Counted from the first letter of the stretch, positions 13,012 through 26,454 are shown. The stretch is 64,000 nucleotides of DNA from Clavelina lepadiformis (GCF_947623445.1 NC_135244.1:9424001-9488000); one strand, 5' to 3'. The notes: a model not told the origin generated them from the letters alone. Translations and numbers: made by a program.

Positions 13012-13631
13012 CTCTAGACGTAAGCAGTAAGCATCCAGTATGCGCATGATAAATTTAATGGACAAGCACTTTGATATGATGATGGTGCTGGAAAACTTTG
13101 AATCGGACTAAGAAAACTAGCCTATGTGTCAATCTGTTTACGTATTAAGTAACTTGCAAATTTCACAACTATTTTGGATATTTGCTGCAATTCCTGCAGA
13201 CTGCTTTTATATCTTTTAAAGATTAAAGACTGGGACCAGTTCCTAAATAGAGATTTCACCACCAGCGCCACTCGAGGGTTCAGCTTTGGAAAAAGAGGTG
13301 CTTCCTTTCAGCACTGCCATCTATTGGACATCATTGACATCTTCAAAATTCGGATCTAGTGCAAAAGTGCACAACCACAGGATGTCTAAGTTGTATACTA
13401 GATCCCAGCTATTGAAATGGTAAAGTCATTTTGTAGTGCACTTCTGCCCTAAACCCGAATATTCCATTTTGCAACGAACAGTCTTGTCATCACATCCTCC
13501 AAAGATTATCATTGGTGTGCATCTTTGCTGTACAAACTCGGGCTCATCAACAACGTCCTTTATTAGTGTTATGTCCACCAGAAAGCATGCTCTTGCCCGG
13601 GTTGGGGTTTTGTGGATTTAAATAACTAGAT

Positions 13632-13774
13632 TGGTTTAGTGGCTATGCTAGTTGTATACCAGCAATTATTACCTTAATTATTTTTGAGCACGTTTTAAGT
13701 CCGTTTTCCTGTTGATTGGTGCGTGCTAGCAACAACTGACTGAGTTTTCGTCCCCGCCGCACTTTTGACGAAAA
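13632..13774 (-). repeat. Right copy of the inverted repeat pair
   Basis: This is the reverse-orientation partner of 11497-11656, ending CACTTTTGACGAAAA. The copies share several interrupted blocks over about 150 bp. The outer flanks do not match each other, so the repeat boundaries are near the TTTTCGTC and GGTTTAGTGG ends. Confidence 0.58.
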
Positions 13775-15729
13775 GCAAAATGATTGATTGACTGAACCCA
13801 AAAGGCTGCCCAACAGTAACAAACTGAACAGCTAAAATTCTCGATTTTGGTCACCTTTTTTTTAAGCCATAGCAATGCATCATGCATGTCAAGTTTTTGC
13901 TACAAAAATTCCCCTAAAGTGCAAGTAAGCAGTGTCAAAATAAAAAAGTGCACCATGTTAATCGGGGCAATATATAATACAGTTAATTTAGAACGAAAGA
14001 AAGAGTTTTAAGGTTAAAACGTCTTCGCTTTATCAAAAAATAATAAAAAAATCAATAAATGTTTTTCCCATGAAAATTTGATACGTTGGTTGGTATGGTG
14101 TAATGATTTCATACCTTTATCTTCGGTCCTCGAATCAAAGACAATAATACTGCGACGAAAAACTGCAAAACATGTTTGCACCATAAATATAAGATATACA
14201 TTAATATATACGTGAGATAACTGCGCAAAAATTGTTTTCTTCTGATCCAAACCCATAATCAGAATGAAATGTATGACGTCACAATGAGGGGGGGGGGCAA
14301 GTTTTGGACGGAGGACACGTTTTGGCACTACACCGGTAGTCCCAAGTGCCAACATAGACTAAGGTGCCAATCAGTTTTTGCAATCACTGGACCATGACAA
14401 ACAGATAAACAAATAAAAACGGTTAGATTATAGCGCAACGATGGACGTTACGCCATATGTATGTTGTTGAGCTGTTCCTGGTACACCACTGCGGCTAACT
14501 TGATATTATTTTATTGATAAATAACATGTGCCGAAGCACGGGCTTAGCTGGATGTGGAGAGGCGTCTGTATAACTCCTTGTCTAAAAGACGACTCACTCG
14601 AAATACGAACAGCGAATGAAGAGAAAAACACAACAAATCTTTGGGTAAATAAACGTCGTGTCCTGCCGCTACCTAGCGGACACGGTAGTGAACGCTACAA
14701 GATAACAGTCACGTGATACAATCACTGGGGCATGTTGTTTGTTATGTAAGATCAACTAACTTATCCGTAAGCTGGTTTGCAAATGTTGGACCTTTTGACT
14801 TCAGGTGGTATGGTTGCTACCAAGATGGTTCGGCTCTGGCCTCTGGGATTTGTTTTGCAATGTAGCAAAAAGCTGAAATGCGTAATGCATTTGTTTCGAA
14901 TACGGATTTAGTTGCAAACAGACAACGTCATAGTATTTTAAATCATTTGGTAAGAATGATTAATTTTAGCTATATGATACTTGACTTCCTATAAGCTATG
15001 TAGTAAATTTCAACCCCTGCCCTCAGTCGGAGGTAAAGTGGGGTCGCCGAGTGATTCATAGGTCGTGTTTCATGGGTTAGTGTTACGTTAACCAATTGTT
15101 ATAGCTCAAAACATAACAAACGTTAGGGAAAGGTGAAGAAAGACTTTTTCTGCCTTATGTTTCTTTCACGTATGCTTTATGTACATAACGAGTACGCCAA
15201 GGACGTACTATGCCAACAGCATTTTCTCAAAGAAAAGAAACACTGTGATCTTTTTTGTCTAAACAAGAGAAAAATGGAAGAGGAAAGTGAATTTGTAGTT
15301 ACCATGGTTGTGATAAGACGCTATTTCCTCTGCACTGCCCCAGTTCCTCCCCAAGCATGTATAAACTTTTCAAACTCTCTGACTAAAGTGCCAAATTTTT
15401 TCTTGTTACTCGTGGCACGTACGATAAACAAGGTGATAAGATTGACATTTTTGTCTGTAAATACTTATATTTGTTGGTTTTGGATCACTTTTATTGTGAT
15501 CTCTTACTTCCAATCAGTCATGGTATGGATATTTCCTTGGAAACAAAATTTCCTCCAATTTAGTTTAAAAGGTTACAAGGCAATCATGCTTCTCTTTTAA
15601 GAAGTAGAAGTCGTTGGAAGAGATACTGTATCATAGTTTCATTTAGAAAATTTTATGAAATAATGAAGCAAAATTCTTTTTCTGTTAAATGTCATGTTGT
15701 GTATAATAGAAACTGGTTTCAGCATAAAA
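13775..15729. other. Intergenic stretch upstream of XPC, no gene supported
   Basis: A 155-codon open stretch (15133-15600, plus strand) begins at GTG and shows no recognisable domain. A 113-codon minus stretch (14014-14355) overlaps a G homopolymer at about 14287-14296. Neither has homology I recognise or splice context. The promoter of XPC should lie in the last few hundred bases, but no clear TATA box is seen. Confidence 0.4.
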
Positions 15730-18700
15730 ATGCCGAAACGCAAAAATAAGAGTATACCTGAGCCAGGAAGTAGTGAAGATGAATGGGAAGAAGTGGAGGA
15801 AAAAAATGTCTCAATTCATCATGAAAAAAAAGATGTTGAGGTAATATTTGGTTATTGTACATGTTTTGATCACCTTATAGTCGATTTACTTCTAGACTTT
15901 CAAAGTACCATATTTTTTGCAGATTGAATTTGATTTACCTGATGTTGTGTTAAAGCAACAATCAAAGAAAAAGGACAAGACAAGGGAATGGTTGATGATT
16001 ATGATAAAACGTGCATTTAACAAGAGCAAGAGAGAATTGCGAGTCAACATGCATAAAGTAAGTGATTAGGATCCTGTCTGAAAAGTATAACAGTTTTTAA
16101 TGAGAAATAAAGTGTGCAGATACCCAAAAATTGGAATTATGCTGTTCACTGAGATTTTTATTTGATATATATATTTTTATTTATTTGTTATAAATTATTT
16201 CTCATACAATCAATTTTTCTTTGTTTATTTAAATTGATGTGAACATGAAAAAGTTCAATCATAAACGAAGAAGATCAGTATGCACAATGATTTATTATTG
16301 TTTTTGTATCTATATTTACATATATAGGTAAGTTATTACTTTTTTATCTTTTCTGTTGTACAACCTCTGTTATATGCATTCATACTTTCAGAATATCAGA
16401 TGCTTTTGCTAACAATATTTCTTGTTTTAGACACATCTGTTGTGCCTTTTAAGCATTGGTTTACAAACAAATAAAATATGCAACGATGATGAGTTAAAAG
16501 GGCTATGTTTATCTTTGTTACCAACCAAATATATTAAAGTGTATGCCTACAATCTAACAAAGGAAAAGATTTCAAGGTAACATTTTGCAAAGTTTACTAA
16601 AATGAATAAACATTAAAGCATAAAAAATTATTAAAACTTAATTCTTGAAGTTGTACACCAAGTTATAATCTTCTAAGTATCACCATCATATTTTGTACTT
16701 GGTATTTAAAACAATTAACTTTGTTTCAGTGTGTTCAACTGGGTTGGTGAAACATTTTGGTCTAAGAATAATGTTTTATTGAAAAATAAAGGCCTGTGTG
16801 ACCTGCACAAGAAAACAGATAGCATTGCCAAAATTGTCCAAGGCACTGTAAATGCTGAATACAAAATTGACATAATCATGGTAATTTACAGTATGTCTTG
16901 CAGAAATAGTTAAAAATTAGGTTGTTGTGAAGATGTGTTATGAATTGTTATGTTTTCATATGAATGTTTTTTATATTTTAAGTGACTTACAATTTCATTA
17001 TTATACTTTATAATCATAAGATTTTTTATCTTGTATCAGATTCATCTTCTTGTTTTGCGATCACTTGGTTTACAAGCAAGACTTGTGATGTCATTGCAAC
17101 CATTACCGCTGAAAATACCATCTGAAAAACAAGAGTTAGAGAAAGCAAACCAGTTTCAAGAAATACTTCAAAAAGTAATTTATTCAAGGAAGTTTTACGT
17201 TGCTGCTAGTGAAGAGTTCTATTCAAGATTTTCGCTTATTCAGATTTCCAATATTCCAGAATGCCAATACCAGTAAAATATTTTTATATCAATGCCAACT
17301 CTGATTCTCAACATTTAAAATTTCAAAACTTTTTTGTTGATCTTGTTGGTACAATTATTCTGTATTTTTTGCTTGTCAATTAATTTGAAAAAGGGTTATT
17401 AACGGAGCAGAGCTGCAGTTAGATCTTAAAAAACACTTTTCTGGTTAGTGACTGGTGCATCAAGTTGGGCTGTATACCTATGCGTTTATGATCAAAAATA
17501 ATTTGTTTTAGAAATCTTAAATTTTAAAACAATTTTTGTATTCATTTTCAAGAAATAATTGATTCTTCCAGTTCATGATAGCGATTCAGGTTATCACTAC
17601 TAGTTACAACACAACACAACTACAACACTCATCACTAGTTACAACACTGCTGTTATGTTATTAGACTACACGTGTCTGATCATGTTTGAAAATTTGTATT
17701 TTGCAGGTCAGGGAAGGAGTGTCAGAATCAAAGTTTAAAACCAAACTCTTGAGTTCTGAAACTCAGGTTATTCCTCAACTTGATGGAGCTAATGATGAAG
17801 TAAAGATAAGTCCGAGAAGAACTCGCAGCACACAAGTTCTCAAATCTAGTGGAAATAGAATGCCTTCAAAACAAAAGAACAAAAATAATGCTACAGCACA
17901 AAAAAAGAAAAGCTCTTTAAAACAGTGCAAAAAGTTAAACTGTGAATCAGAGACGAATGTGGATTCAAAATCAGGAGTATCTGCACCAGTCTTAAAGCTA
18001 AATAAATTGAGAAAATCCACCATTTCTAAATACACATTTAGCTCAGATGATGATGTTTGTGTGAAGTCAGGTGAAAATTATTCCCCTGCCACGAAACTAA
18101 GTAAGCGAGCAAAGGCAGCCAAAAACAAGTCATCAAATTATGTGCAAGGTGAAAATGATACACTGGCTCCAGCACTAAAAGATGAGCCGCTTGGCATGAA
18201 AAATTCTTTGAAATCGAAAAGAATTAAGAAGGTATCATATCGTATTAATCATATTATCATGCTATAAAACCAATCTCTAGTTCTTTACTGTTCTACATGT
18301 ATTAGACAGTACTGTTATATTGTTATTTTTTAATTTCTAGAAACAAAAGAGTGAAGATACAGCAGAAGATGTGAATTCTAATACTGAGCTGGAGACAATA
18401 AAGGCCACTGGTCACTCTGTTCGACATGTTAGAAAGAGAAAAGCTGAAAAGGTATTCTCTAGTTGGAAATTAAAAGCTGTTGTCTGTTTTCTGTGAATGA
18501 ATTTGCAGCTCTTCAATTTATATTAAGGAAAAATCAAGGACTTCTGATGAAGAAAGTGTTTACAGTGATGCAAGCGGTGACGAGGACTTTGAGGTAAAGT
18601 CAGTTAAAAAGAAGTCAGTTAAATTGTCAAACCGTCTTCCTCTGCCTAAAGGCAAATCCATAAGTGAGTCTAATGTTGAGTTAGTTAAGCCACTACTGTA

Positions 18701-21351
18701 ATAGACCAATTATAATATTAGAACTAAGAATTTACTTTGTTTTTCAAAATTTTATGTATTGTAAATTGGAACAGAAACAAAATCACCTGGCAGAAATAAG
18801 GCCTGTAAGCCTGATCAGTTCATCAATCAGTGGATAGAAGTTTATTTGCGAGATGTAAGTGCTCAGCTAAGCTTTATTTACAAAACATATTTTTCTTGAA
18901 TTTTTGGATGTAACCTAAAATATATAAAGACATTTGTTGTGCATAAAGGTTGGATGGCTATGCATTGATTGTATATCTGGAACTATCGATCAGCCTAAGC
19001 AAATGGAAGCTTTGGTTAGTGGTCCTCTTCACTATGTTGTTGGGTTTGATAATGAGCATTGTGTGAAAGATGTCACCGCTCGTTACGCATCAAGCTGGCT
19101 AACCACCACCCGCAAACTTCGAATTGGCAATGTAGATAAAGACTGGTGGAGAAATACATTAAAGCTGTTCAAGACCAAGGATCAGGTAATGATATATTGC
19201 GTGACGGGTGAAATACTCTTCTGTTTGAACGGAATATAGGATAACATTAGCATTACACAACACTTTAGGACTCTTTTGCTGTTTATCGTATTGCTCTTTA
19301 AGTTGTTTTTTTCATTATCAGTGCCTGAGCTGAATCTTTCATGTAATTTTACAACAGTATTTTTTCATCAATATTCCTAGGTTCAAGATCAAGAAGAGAA
19401 CGAACAACTAGAAACAGCTTTGCTATCGCGACCTTTACCTACCAGCATCGGCGCTTTCAAAAGTCATCCTCTTTATGCACTGAGGCGTCATCTTTTGAAA
19501 TATGAAGGTATTTATCCTCCTGATATTCCACCCATTGGTTACATCAGAGGAGAAGAAATTCTACCGCGTTCATCAGTGCATGTCTTACACACCAGAGAAA
19601 AATGGCTTCAATTAGTAAGGAAACTTTCCACTGGAAATATTACATTTACTAGATCATGCATTGTTAGTTATATTGTATATTTTTTATTTTACTAGATTAA
19701 TTCAAAGTTAGTGGTTATGATGGTGGTTTTAATTAATTCCTCAGTAATGGAAATCATTGATTTATCAGCTGCCAATTGCTTTTCAGGCACTTTCTGTTAA
19801 AGATGGAGAAGAACCTTATAAAATGGTTGCTTCATATTTGATGAATAAGAAACTCAATAGAGATTCTGATGCATTGTCTCTTCCGCTGTTTGGAAAGTGG
19901 CAAACAGAAAATTATAAGCCTCCAGTCGCAAAGAATGGGAAGGTGGGTTTAGTGAAGTTGTGGAAAAACTTCGAAACCATGCTTATTTATAAATGTCATA
20001 GTAACCTGATACTTCACCATGTTGAAGAAAATCATTGATCAGTTGCCACAATTTCCGAGAAATTAAAGTCAAAATGTTTGCGATTTTGAAGGTACCGCGC
20101 AATGACTATGGAAATGTAGATCTTTATAAACCATGCATGCTTCCAATCGGCTGCGTTCATATGAGGTTGCCATCGTTAAATCTAACTGCTCGGAAGCTGA
20201 ATATAGATGTAGCAACTGCCATTGTTGGATTTGATACTCATCATGGATTTCCGCACCCAGTGTAAGTACAATCAATTAGTACATCTTGCTTAATTAAATT
20301 TTTTAAAAACTGTTGTGTGATCATCACGTTTATCAAGTCGTTGTTGTATACAAGTTAGCTGGAAAAGTTGTTAAACTTATAATATAAATAACAGAACCGA
20401 TGGATACATTGCGTGCGCTGAACACGAAGAAATTCTGAGAATAGCCTGGACAGAGGAACAAGCGCATGTCGCTAAACGTGCGCAGGAAAAACTGGAACAA
20501 AAAGTTTATTCGCGATGGAAGGTCTTGATTAAAGGAATGCTTGCCCTTGAAAGGGTCCGACGAAAGTATAACAATGTAATGCATTAATATGTAAATTGGA
20601 AACTTACACTGTTGATGAGAAGTTGCTGGTAGTAATAGAATTATCTATAGGTTTGGATTGTGTATAATAGTAGTATAGAATTATTTATACAATAGCACAA
20701 TTTTTTTGTGCTTTTTACTAAGATTAATGATTTGTTACTTCAGATTATGCTTTCTTAAACAGGTTTATCTAACTATAAGTTTAAGCAGCAATGCAGTATG
20801 ACTAGTCATCTATCCGATGTTTTTTTTAACTATTACTCTTTTAATCATTATTTTGCCAAAATTCGCATACCATGTGTAAGAATGAAGGCTTTAAATAATT
20901 GTTTCGTAAATTAAATTACAAAGAAGTACTCGATTACTTACCCTGAGTACTTGCTATCTGGCCTGGTACTTGTACTTGAATGTGTCTTAAAGTAAGTCCT
21001 TGTACTCGAGTATTAAAACTAGTGCTTGTATTAAGTTGTAGGTACAGCTCTGCCTTTGCATGCTTGTGGAACCATATACTTGTGATATACAACAACTGGA
21101 TTTTTCTTTTCAGGTTTTTTTTTATGCTTTTGATGCTTTTTACGATTTATTTGTGTAAATAAATGATTTAAATGCTTGCTTAGACCAAAGTCGAAGCGGA
21201 AAACGAAGCAGGTGGAAGTGTTGCTGGGGGTGGAGAGTCGTGGCAAGCTAAACGACTGCACGAAGCAAAGAAGCAAGACCAGCCCAAGAAAGTGAGACGT
21301 GGAAGAAAGAAAACAAAGAATGAAGAAATACTTGTTGGGATGGAGATTTAG
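15730..21351 (+). CDS. XPC: XPC / Rad4-type DNA damage sensor of nucleotide-excision repair
   Basis: XPC recognises helix-distorting lesions in the nucleus and recruits TFIIH. Fifteen exons join in phase to 891 aa (human 940): 15730-15840, 15923-16057, 16431-16576, 16730-16880, 17040-17174, 17707-18231, 18341-18451, 18528-18663, 18775-18854, 18949-19185, 19381-19614, 19787-19942, 20092-20261, 20395-20575, 21184-21351. The N-terminus has the acidic [11 protein letters not shown]. Residues about 38-226 and 495-590 form the split transglutaminase-like domain ([32 protein letters not shown]). Residues 227-480 are a low-complexity basic/serine linker. BHD1-3 follow ([60 protein letters not shown]). 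The centrin-binding helix is conserved ([17 protein letters not shown] about 817). Start: MPKRKNK, seven bases after a TTTCAG acceptor, which suggests a 5' UTR intron or spliced leader. Confidence 0.97.
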
Positions 21352-21662
21352 CTTAAACCCTGAAATATTTTTCAGTCTACCTTTGTCGTAATGTTTACAC
21401 CGCTTTTTTCGAGGTTTCGTTTTCCAAATTGGCTACTTCATTTATTACCTAACCTTGGTGGTTTGATGATAAATACCCAATCTGTTACCTAATTTCAACT
21501 AGATTGCAACATAGCTTGAATGATTTCCTATGTTCACATGTCAATGACGTGTCAACTCAACTGTTTGGTTTAGGGGAATAACCCTATTGTCTTCAATTAG
21601 TCTCATGAAAGTTGAACAGCAAAATATTGGAGAGATAGGCTAAGGCTAGGTATAGGCTAGAC

Positions 21663-22028
21663 CAGGGGTGTCAAACTCAATCGCACCAGGGGCCAAAACT
21701 CAAAACTTATTTAACGCCGCGGGCCGTAAGGATAAAACTTGATTGAACGTTTCGTGACACGAGTATATGAATTGGAACAGTCAGCGAAACAGCACCAAAT
21801 TTTTGTTTTTTTTGACGGTTTTGGCTGGGAATAAATCGATTTATTCTATCGTATGATGAGGCAACTGTTGTGCTGCTGTATTGTGCGATTTGTTATAATC
21901 TTGTTTCTTGCTTGAAAAAAGTAAGTAATACTGCACAATGATCTCGCGGGCCGGAAATAGTTCAATGTATAAAATAGCATTGCGGGCCAAGTTTTATTGT
22001 AAAGCGGGCCGGGAGTTTGACACCTATG
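21663..22028. mobile_element. hAT-like MITE, 366 bp, with perfect target duplication
   Basis: The termini are CAGGGGTGTCAAACTC and GAGTTTGACACCTATG. The target GGCTAGAC is duplicated exactly (21655-21662 and 22029-22036). Internal GCGGGCC blocks near both ends are typical of this MITE style. It has no coding capacity. Confidence 0.92.
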
Positions 22029-22185
22029 GGCTAGACTCTTACATTGATCATTTATGTGGTGTTCGATTAGTTCAGGTCGAGGACCTGAGATGTTATGTCA
22101 AACACTGCTGTGGAAGTTAAGCCAAGTAAACCCTGAAAATAAACTATCCTTGCTGATTGCTGCCTAACAATAGACCTAACTAATA

Positions 22186-22321
22186 CACTGTAAAAAATCT
22201 TTTCTAATTATAAGTCAGTGAGACAATTGAGACTAATAATTAGTCTTCCAACGAAAAGTATGGCTTATAGTTAGTCTAAATTGTCTCACTGACTTATAAT
22301 TAGAAAAGATTTTTTACAGTG
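22186..22321. mobile_element. Foldback (hairpin) MITE, 136 bp, Tc1/mariner-like TA target
   Basis: The first roughly 43 bases (CACTGTAAAAAATCTTTTCT onward) are repeated without mismatch as the inverse complement at the other end; similarity continues with mismatches to about 60 bases. The element is almost all inverted repeat with a short centre. It is bounded by TA on both sides (22184-22185, 22322-22323), the target of Tc1/mariner elements. The perfect outer arms suggest it is young or kept even by gene conversion. Confidence 0.85.
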
Positions 22322-23310
22322 TAGGCCTATTAGTGTCGTATTTACATATAGATAGGCTTATTGGCTTGCTATTGTCTTTCGCCTGCCCACGCCGCGGGCC
22401 ATGCAACTCTTAATTAAGTAATTTATTTATTATTTGGATGGCAAAAAAATCAATTTTTTTTTCTTTCGGCAGAAACGTTAAATGGCTAAAATGGGTGTTG
22501 TTCACGCTAGGCTTAGATCTATTAAAACCAAAGCCTAGGCTAGCATCAGTGGAAAGTCAGTAGGCCACTAGGCCTAGACCGGAATTTACTGTACATAAAA
22601 CGTTTTCACAATTAATAAAATTTAGTCCACAAGATTGGGCTTCTTATATAGCCTAATATTCTATATAGCTAACCAGTTTAGCCTTATTTTATCCGTGATA
22701 TTATTACAGATAGGCATTACAGATATTACAGATAGATATTATGAGACAATAGAGGCTTCGATTAAAAAAACAGCTTGAAAGCTTGTCAATTTCGTTTTAG
22801 TCAAAGTTTGTTATAACTTGAAACACTTTCACTATAGTATATGTATACTGCATCACTAGTCTTCTCGTTAACTTTCAACTGTACTACTTAGTGCAGCATG
22901 GTCCAACTGCAGCTGGGTACCCATAGTAGAAAGTGTGGCAGGTGTAAAACTTCCTTTAGGCCAGGTACCTCTACATATACTCAGTGAACCCAGAACATTT
23001 TGAGAAACCGCCTTTAGGCCTATATAAAAAAGTATTAAGTCTTTAATTTAAACAATGCGCAAAACTATGAAACTAATATTTAGTGTTATAAGCTAATTAA
23101 CCAGCCAATATTTTGCTTAGCTCGCTTTTGAAGGTGTATACTTTATTTGCCAAACATGAAACAAAAGTTCCATTAGCCTATACTAAACTGTAGAAACTTT
23201 GTGAAAGCATTGTTAATTATTTCTGTTATGTTTGTTTCAGTAATATATGTACAACGAAACATAATTCAGTTAAGTTTTATTATCTGCCAGTTTGTCACAA
23301 ACTTCAGACG

Positions 23311-26300
23311 ATGTCAATTCAGTGGACATTCGTTGCAGGTTTTTTGTACCTTGAGATAGCAATCTGTATTCTTCTCTGCCTGCCATTCATCAATGCCAAA
23401 CGGTGAATATGCATTTTTGCTTAATTACAAGTATAGTGTTATAGACATAGGTAGGCATTACCGGTACCGTCGGTACTTTTGAAAAAAAGTACCGAATTAC
23501 ATTTTCAAGAAATTTCAATCGATCTCAGTACTTTTCACATGATTATTTCAAAATTTTAACAAGTATGTTTCCAAAACACTATGTTAATTAATGCTTAATA
23601 GTATTTTTAGCAATTGTTGATCTTTTTTAATCTAGAAATGTCAAGTAAAATTGCAAGCGATTAACGTCACATATGTTTTGACCTGGAGTAACCTTTACCG
23701 GAGACATAATTGCAACAAACATTGCATTTGCAGTAGCATCTTTTACACAAAAATACTGGTCCCGAGTACCGACAAAGAACCGAACTAATTTTTAAAAATA
23801 GTACTGAATACCAGATCCATGGGTACATTTTTTCCCAAGTACCAGTACCGTTACTGACGATACTTTCAAAGTACCGACTGCCCACCTCTGGTTATAGACA
23901 ATTCTAATTTTTACCAATAACTAGCAGTGAACATTATATTGTAAACATTTTACATACGAAGTTTTTCATGTCATATCGCTTTAACAATATGTTAATAAAA
24001 AATCTACTAAAATAAACTGCCATTGTGCATTTGAGATAAGCTGATACAAAGTGAATTTGCCAAAGACTGATACTTAAATACGATATATATTTGTTATAAA
24101 ACTTTTGAGTTGACAAAAAAAATAACATCTATAATTTATATAATATAATGCAGTGAGGCCATGAAACTGTTTCCTGGATTATATAGTGTTGTTTATCTAA
24201 ACGTTGCTGTCACATGTGCTCCATTGTCTAAACATCTTCCATTATCTATTGCTGCCAACACATGCTTATATTTTAAACATTAATACTATCAAATTGCCTT
24301 ATCATTTGCTTCGCTATACACCATAAACACCTAATGCCGATCTCACGTCTTCACAAATGAGTTTATTCTAGTTAATGCAAAAAAGTGACCATTTCACCAT
24401 GCAACCCATTGTCAAGCTAGGCAGTTAGGAAAATGGATATTCAAGAAGTTGATTTTAGCAATTTAGGATTCATTTCAGGATAGAAGGTAGATTGAAGTTA
24501 CTTTTAAGTTAGGTTAACAAAAACACTGTAACAATAGCTTCAACCAAACACTTTTATTGTAAAATAGTGACAGCCTGTTACAAATAGAAAATCCTATTTT
24601 CATGCAGTTCTGTCATGGTTGACAGGTTGCATTAAAAGGTCACTTGCAAATTCCTTAATTGTACCAGTGCTTAATTTCTAAACCAATAGCTTCCACAGTC
24701 CAAGACAGATGCCAGTGTGGTTATGTAAGTCAGACTTAACTACTGACTTTGATTTTTTTAGAATGCATTTTCTTTAAAGTTCACAAATTCCATAGTACAA
24801 AGCCGTACAGTAGTACGTATGTAGTAGTAGCGTATGTTAGTAGCAACCGTACTACTAAGTAGTAGTTAATAAAATATGAAGTGTGCTGCATTTGTTGTAA
24901 TTCTTGCAATTTTTTGGTAAAACCCGATACATATCATAAATGGTGGAATAAAAGAAAGAAAAGAAACACTTTCAGACCCACCAAATAAAGTTCAGGATTG
25001 AACTCCGGTTGCAATTACATTTATCAATCACGTTAAGGGAATTTTACAGCCCAATTAGCCGATATTGTATTGTACTGACATGAATAGATTTAGAAGTTGG
25101 TCATGTCAACAGTTTGTTTGCATGAATCTGAGTAACTTAAATGATCTGAACATGATATGGTATCGTATCCGTTATATGCATCTTGAAGGGTTTATAAAAA
25201 AAAATGCTGGTATTCTTAAGCATGAAAATCACCCAGAGTTATCTTAACTAATTTGCCTAATATTTTGCAGATGGAAGTATGTGTTCAAATCTCGACTCTT
25301 TGCTTTGTTTGTAAGCTATGGAAACCTGTATTTCATGGTTCTTATATCAATCCTTTGTTTGTTGTTTGCTGGTATGTACTCACCCTTACTGAGCATTTTT
25401 ACTCAATATGCATTATAATCTATGATTAAGAAATCATAACTATTTTAATTTGCAGTATTTCTAATTCTGTTATTATTTGCGATATGTAAACTGTCTCATA
25501 TAGAATTTTAAATGAACAAAGCAGGTAGTAAAAATTTAAAGAAATTTACATTGAGGAATTCTTGGCTAGGTTAGAAACATTGAAAGTTTGCTATCAAAAG
25601 TTTTAAATGACTTTAAATGGGTAGATGCTGTACGAGAAGTGAGAAAATATTCCCTGCCTGATGCACAACAGGTCAATCTGTCAAATAACCCTAATGCACA
25701 GGACCATGTTCTTATGATGTTGTTTCGTGCACAACGTAACCTGTATATATCCGGATTTGCCCTATTTCTTTGGCTGTATGTTCTACTAGATTTAATGCTT
25801 TAACATTTTTGTTACAGTAATTTTCAGTATTTAACAACCATAAACTAATTATGGATACACTTTTCGTAGAATTATTATTGTAATGTGATAATGATTGAAG
25901 TATATTATGTCACGTTATGATATGTTTTTTCTTCTGCTTAAGTGTCTTGAGGCGTTTGGTATTGCTTATATCAGATAGTGCTACATTGGAGGCTAATTTT
26001 GATGCAACAAAGAGACAGGCAGAAAGTGCCACACGTGCTGCACAGGTTTGATGAGTACATCAAATTAGTTAAATAAGTGTCATTTAATATTGTATATATT
26101 CTTATTAAGAATATTTTTAGCAACTTTTGGATCATGGCGACGAGGAAAAAGAAACACCACAGGATTCACAATTTAAAAAGGAAATAGAGCAACTGAAAAC
26201 CAAACTGGCTGAAGCAAGAAACGGTATTGTCAGGAGTTTTTTTAATGTGAACATTAAGTTGAGCATATCTTGTCCAAATGTATCTAATCTTTTTACTACA

Positions 26301-26454
26301 TTTCTCATGTTCAGAGACAAAAGCAGCACAAGCTGATATGGAAACCATGAAAACTCAGGCAGAAGCCACCAACAGAGAATATGATCGCTTGATGGGGGAA
26401 GTTGAAGCTCTTCAAAAGGAAACAAGTACAATTTCTGACAAGAAGGATAACTGA
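23311..26454 (+). CDS. BCAP31: B-cell receptor-associated protein 31/29 homologue (ER membrane protein)
   Basis: An ER membrane chaperone and export factor for membrane proteins. The six exons 23311-23402, 25271-25371, 25625-25775, 25943-26045, 26121-26223 and 26315-26454 join in phase to 229 aa (human BCAP31 246). MSIQWTFVAGFLYLEI matches MSLQWTAVATFLYAEV. Three hydrophobic segments lie in residues 1-130. The blocks KSRLFALFVSYGNLYF, DAVREVRKY and LFRAQRNLYISGFALFLWL are family hallmarks. The rest is coiled coil (KKEIEQLKTKLAEARN, EYDRLMGEVEALQKE). The C-terminus is KKDN, a classical KKXX ER-retrieval signal. The caspase-8 site of human BCAP31 (AAVDG) is not present in the cytosolic tail. 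Intron 1 (1.87 kb) carries a MITE that begins 43 bp after the donor. It could equally be called BCAP29/31 pre-duplication. Confidence 0.95.
23446..23890. mobile_element. hAT-like MITE of a GTAC-rich family, 445 bp
   Basis: It runs from CATAGGTAGGC to GCCCACCTCTG. The 8-bp target GTTATAGA is duplicated exactly (23438-23445, 23891-23898). Internal ends are rich in GTACCG/GTACTT. The same family occurs at 34571-35035 and 38871-39223, with a broken copy near 55174-55490. It lies in BCAP31 intron 1. Confidence 0.9.

Larger units (their letters stand above)
21352..23310. other. Intergenic XPC-BCAP31, transposon-bearing, no gene
   Basis: This stretch holds the hAT-like MITE at 21663-22028 and the foldback element at 22186-22321. 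A lone hAT-type terminus-like sequence (GCATGGTCCAACTGC) lies at about 22897. The rest is AT-rich and without an open frame of interest. A TTTCAG acceptor at 23235-23240 precedes the BCAP31 start codon. Confidence 0.5.

Noticed and set aside
13620-13690. tRNA-like A-box resemblance (TTTAGTGGCTATGCTAG)
   Set aside because: No matching B box or cloverleaf; kept only as part of the inverted repeat.
14014-14355. 113-codon minus-strand open stretch
   Set aside because: It spans a G homopolymer, has no domain and no splice context; likely chance.
15133-15600. 155-codon open stretch upstream of XPC
   Set aside because: It begins at GTG rather than ATG, has no recognisable domain and low-complexity aromatic composition, and is not linked by splice sites to XPC.
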